This document shows, piece after piece, positions 60,326 to 64,000 of a stretch of 64,000 nucleotides of DNA. A program made the position numbers and the translations under genes. The DNA comes from Fen-549 sp964636655 (lineage in GTDB: Bacteria; Actinomycetota; Thermoleophilia; Gaiellales; Gaiellaceae): assembly GCA_964636655.1 (NCBI GenBank), contig CAZWTK010000003.1, positions 19,112-83,111 on the forward strand, read 5' to 3'. The notes below the pieces were generated by a model that did not search any database, was not told the DNA's origin, and was given only the letters and a program-made list of their open reading frames with translations. Within the stretch, counting starts at the first letter, position 1. Each line of letters begins with the position of its first letter.

Positions 60326-60919
60326 ATGAAGATCCTCGTCCTGCTCGGGCACCCCCAGCCGGGCAGCTTCAACCACGCGCTCGCCGACACGGTCGTCGAG
60401 ACCCTAGAAGCGTGCGGGCACGAGGTCGTCTTCCACGACCTCTATGTCGAGGGCCTCGACCCGTTGATGACCGCGGCTGAGATTGCTAGCGACGGCCCGC
60501 TCGATCCCGAGGTGGCCCGCCACTGCGAGGAGCTAGTCGCAGCAGAAGGCATCGTCGTCGTCCATCCCAACTGGTGGGGTCAGCCGCCGGCAATCCTCAA
60601 GGGTTGGATCGATCGCGTTGTTCTTCCCGGGGTCGCCTATCGCTTCCTCGAGGGTGGCAGCGGCGAAGGCGCTCCCGAGGGGCTGCTGAAGGCGAAGACG
60701 GCGGTCGTTCTGAACACCTCGAACACGGAGCCCGCGCGCGAGCAGGCCGTCTTCGGCGATCCGCTCGAGACGTTGTGGAAGAACTGCGTCTTCGGGCTCT
60801 GCGGCGTCGAGGACGTGCGCCGGCGCAACTTCGGCGTCGTCGTCACGAGCAGCGACGAAAAGCGGGCAGCCTGGCTCGAAGAAGCCGCCGAGATGGTTCG
60901 GGACGCTTTCCCGCGCTAG
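60326..60919 (+). CDS. NAD(P)H:quinone oxidoreductase, flavodoxin-like (KefF/NQO family)
   Basis: The 197-residue FMN/FAD protein has ILVLLGHPQPGSFNHALAD, VFHDLYVEGLDPLM, IVVVHPNWWGQPPAILKGWIDRV and AVVLNTSNTEPA. These match the NAD(P)H dehydrogenase (quinone) family that includes KefF, YwrO and DT-diaphorase-like enzymes. It reduces quinones by two electrons in the cytoplasm. ATG 60326 follows CGGAG. It is the first gene after the composite repeat. Confidence 0.9.
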   Translation: MKILVLLGHPQPGSFNHALADTVVETLEACGHEVVFHDLYVEGLDPLMTAAEIASDGPLDPEVARHCEELVAAEGIVVVHPNWWGQPPAILKGWIDRVVLPGVAYRFLEGGSGEGAPEGLLKAKTAVVLNTSNTEPAREQAVFGDPLETLWKNCVFGLCGVEDVRRRNFGVVVTSSDEKRAAWLEEAAEMVRDAFPR

Positions 60920-61311
60920 TCGAGATCGGCGAGCGACAGACCGAACATCTCTTCGACCTGCTCGACGTTGTGAGGCCAGAAGTCGAGCTGCTCGCGCGGA
61001 ATTCCGAGCGTGAGCCCGTGGGCGATAGCCGCCTCCCAACTTGCGGCATCAGTGGTCATGCTGATGATCGTATCCGGGAAGACGACCGCGATCTTCTGTC
61101 GTGAAAAGAAGTGCGCGTACCAGGGTTGACCGCCTGCGAGTGCCTGACGAATACGCCCGAGCTCGGTGAAGAGCCGATCGGACGCAATGCGTACGAGCAG
61201 AAACACCCACGAGCCGTTCGGATCCTGCTTCCGCGCGGCGACATCGAGTGTTTCGGCGAAAGCAGGATCGCTAAGCGACTGCTCGATCACGATGCCGTAA
61301 AAGGGAACCAC
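60916..61311 (-). CDS. Hypothetical protein
   Basis: A 131-residue soluble protein with alternating strands and helices (WVFLLVRIASDRLFTELGRI, WYAHFFSRQKIAVVFPDTII, HNVEQVEEMFGLSLADL). I do not recognise a named family. GTG start at 61311. It overlaps the convergent quinone reductase gene by 4 bp. It is downstream of groEL on the same strand but separated by two strong stem-loops. Confidence 0.65.
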   Translation of the reverse strand: MVPFYGIVIEQSLSDPAFAETLDVAARKQDPNGSWVFLLVRIASDRLFTELGRIRQALAGGQPWYAHFFSRQKIAVVFPDTIISMTTDAASWEAAIAHGLTLGIPREQLDFWPHNVEQVEEMFGLSLADLD

Positions 61312-61358
61312 TGCTCCATTTTGGCAAAGAAGCGGCCGCGCCTAATTGCCCTTGAACT

Positions 61359-61388
61359 GCGGAAGGCCGGCTTTCGCCGGCCTTCCGC
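61359..61388 (-). terminator. Perfect 13-bp stem-loop, second of two after groEL
   Basis: GCGGAAGGCCGGC (61359-61371), loop TTTC, GCCGGCCTTCCGC (61376-61388). Downstream of groEL on the minus strand. Confidence 0.8.
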
Positions 61389-61391
61389 CAT

Positions 61392-61420
61392 CGTCAAGAC
61401 ACGCTACGCGTGTTTTGACG
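61392..61420 (-). terminator. 13-bp stem-loop directly after the groEL stop
   Basis: CGTCAAGACACGC (61392-61404) pairs with GCGTGTTTTGACG (61408-61420), with one G-U pair and a TAC loop. It abuts the groEL stop codon at 61421. Together with the next stem-loop it forms a tandem terminator. Confidence 0.8.
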
Positions 61421-63052
<1,632 letters not shown>

Positions 63053-63055
63053 TCG

Positions 63056-63379
63056 TTATCCCTTCTTCTTCGCGCTCTTGGCGGCGGACTGGCCGCCGAC
63101 TTTCGCCAGCACGTCTGATTCGCGCAGGATCAAATACTCGGTGCCCTCGACCTTGATCTCGGTGCCGCCGTACTTGGAGAAGATGATCGTGTCGCCGGCG
63201 GCGAGATCGAGCGGTACTCGCTCGCCCGCGTCGTTGCGACTGCCTGGACCGGCCGCGACCACGCGTCCGCGCTGCGGCTTCTCCTTGGCCGTGTCGGGTA
63301 GGACGATGCCGCTGACCGTGGTCTGCTCCTCTTCGAGGACCTCCACGATAAGGCGGTCACCCAGGGGCTGGAGATTCAT
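63056..63379 (-). CDS. groES: Co-chaperonin GroES
   Basis: GroES caps GroEL. The 107-residue protein has LQPLGDRLIVEVLEEEQTT, the mobile loop region SGIVLPDTAKEKPQRGRVVA and DTIIFSKYGGTEIKVEGTEYLIL (in part). A Lys/Ala-rich tail (GGQSAAKSAKKKG) makes it about ten residues longer than usual. ATG 63379 follows AGGAGGG. A CIRCE operator lies 52 bp upstream. Confidence 0.97.
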   Translation of the reverse strand: MNLQPLGDRLIVEVLEEEQTTVSGIVLPDTAKEKPQRGRVVAAGPGSRNDAGERVPLDLAAGDTIIFSKYGGTEIKVEGTEYLILRESDVLAKVGGQSAAKSAKKKG

Positions 63380-63430
63380 AAACGCCCTCCTGTAGTGAGC
63401 TTTTCTTGTTTTCTTGGGTTCTAGATAGCC

Positions 63431-63457
63431 TTGGCACTCTACCCATTGGAGTGCCGA
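63431..63457 (-). promoter_or_regulatory. CIRCE operator (HrcA binding site)
   Basis: TTGGCACTC (63431-63439), 9-bp spacer TACCCATTG, GAGTGCCGA (63449-63457). The consensus is TTAGCACTC-N9-GAGTGCTAA; 15 of 18 arm positions match. It lies upstream of groES on the minus strand, so groESL is expected to be repressed by HrcA and induced by heat. Confidence 0.93.
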
Positions 63458-63642
63458 AACTGAGTCTAGCGACGCTCAGTGGCGAGCGCAAGGAATCTAA
63501 GCGTAAGACGCTTAGATCGCAATCGCCCGGCTTGTGTGCGCAGGGTCGCGGCTCAGGCCGAGTCGCGTCGCGCGCGTCCCGTCGCGTGGAAACACTGGCG
63601 CTCTCTCACCGTCTGGACTTATGATTCAGCGACCTTTCGATC

Positions 63643-63999
63643 ATGCACGCACTCAACTTCTACTCGCCGATGGTTTCCGACCAGCTGCGGAGTCATCGCA
63701 AGACGGCGACCATCCGCCTGGGCGACAAATCGGACAAGTACCGCAAGGGCGAGATAGTGCAGGTGCTCTGCGGCGCCCGCTTCAGCCCGCGCGAGAAGGT
63801 GTTCGACGCCGTCATCGACAAGATCGAGGTCAAGCGCCTGCGCGACCTGTCACCGCGCGAGATCGAGCACGACAATCCAGAGCTGCGCCGCACCGAAGAG
63901 ATGGTCGAGTTCCTGGGGCAGCTCTACAACCGCGAGATCACGCCCGACGACACGATCACGATCATCCGCTTTTCGGAGATCCTGAACAGCAGCCGCTAG
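63643..63999 (+). CDS. ASCH-domain RNA-binding protein
   Basis: The 118-residue protein matches the ASCH/PUA-like fold: FYSPMVSDQLRSHRKTATIRLG, YRKGEIVQVLCGARFSPREK, VIDKIEVKRLRDLSPREIEHD and TITIIRFSEIL. ASCH domains bind RNA or modified bases; some act as deacetylases or ribonucleases. It is the last gene of the window and complete (TAG at 63997-63999). The preceding gap back to the CIRCE box shows no further gene. Confidence 0.85.
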   Translation: MHALNFYSPMVSDQLRSHRKTATIRLGDKSDKYRKGEIVQVLCGARFSPREKVFDAVIDKIEVKRLRDLSPREIEHDNPELRRTEEMVEFLGQLYNREITPDDTITIIRFSEILNSSR

Positions 64000-64000
64000 C

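Overview
This is a high-GC actinobacterial window with densely packed, often ATGA/GTGA-overlapping genes. The menaquinone genes of the futalosine type (mqnA, mqnC, mqnE), a sensor kinase of the 'putative sensor' (PF13796-like) type, CIRCE-controlled groESL and many GTG/TTG starts fit a member of the class Thermoleophilia or a close actinobacterial relative. The taxon is an inference. A run of exactly 100 N at 42046-42145, inside a tandem repeat, shows that the window comes from a draft scaffold or a metagenome-assembled genome.

Layout. 0-6 kb: TPR protein, STAS anti-sigma antagonist, GNAT acetyltransferase, TIGR00725-type nucleotide-binding protein, NAD(P)-binding reductase, MrfA-like helicase. 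6-9 kb: TPP riboswitch followed by thiD-thiM-thiE-thiL, a thiamine salvage operon without thiC or thiG. 9-12.7 kb: GT2 glycosyltransferase and an orphan histidine kinase with an adhesin-like partner. 12.7-20 kb: PolX, a PLP decarboxylase, trehalose-phosphatase, a split TauE/SafE pair, a ZIP transporter and an M23 peptidase. 20.5-23.5 kb: lon and hsp20 operon. 23.6-26.5 kb: rmlA-rmlC-rmlD and an ABC ATPase. 26.5-30 kb: a PemK/MazF toxin-antitoxin pair whose promoter looks leaderless, a UvrD helicase and a 5'-truncated RHS fragment. 30-34.7 kb: CapD-type dehydratase, DegT aminotransferase, DedA, VOC protein.

34.7-41.8 kb is a menaquinone cluster on the minus strand: ubiD-ubiX-menG-prenyl synthase-mqnE-mqnA-mqnC. 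The UbiD/UbiX pair is probably the MqnL/MqnM-type decarboxylase system. mqnB, mqnD and the prenyltransferase are not in the window. 41.8-43.6 kb is repeat-rich: a 179-bp tandem array broken by the assembly gap, then a secreted membrane protein, then a composite hairpin repeat. 43.6-47.4 kb holds an ABC-2 exporter and an AI-2E-family permease. 47.4-55 kb holds an M23-like protein, a YmdB-type phosphodiesterase, two GT87-like membrane glycosyltransferases, GtrA, a PRC-barrel protein, acylphosphatase and an alkaline-phosphatase-superfamily enzyme. 55-60 kb: Cys-less thioredoxin-like protein, DHA2 MFS exporter, lipid kinase, XRE regulator, ornithine-cyclodeaminase homologue and a tRNA-Arg with the unusual anticodon GCG. 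59.9-60.3 kb carries a second locus of the same composite repeat seen at 43.3 kb. 61.4-63.4 kb is groEL-groES with CIRCE, and the window ends with an ASCH-domain protein.

The least explained signals are the composite hairpin repeat shared by the 43.3-kb and 60-kb loci, the 179-bp tandem array upstream of ubiD, and the tRNA-Arg(GCG) embedded in the repeat region. I see no CRISPR array, prophage or complete insertion sequence.
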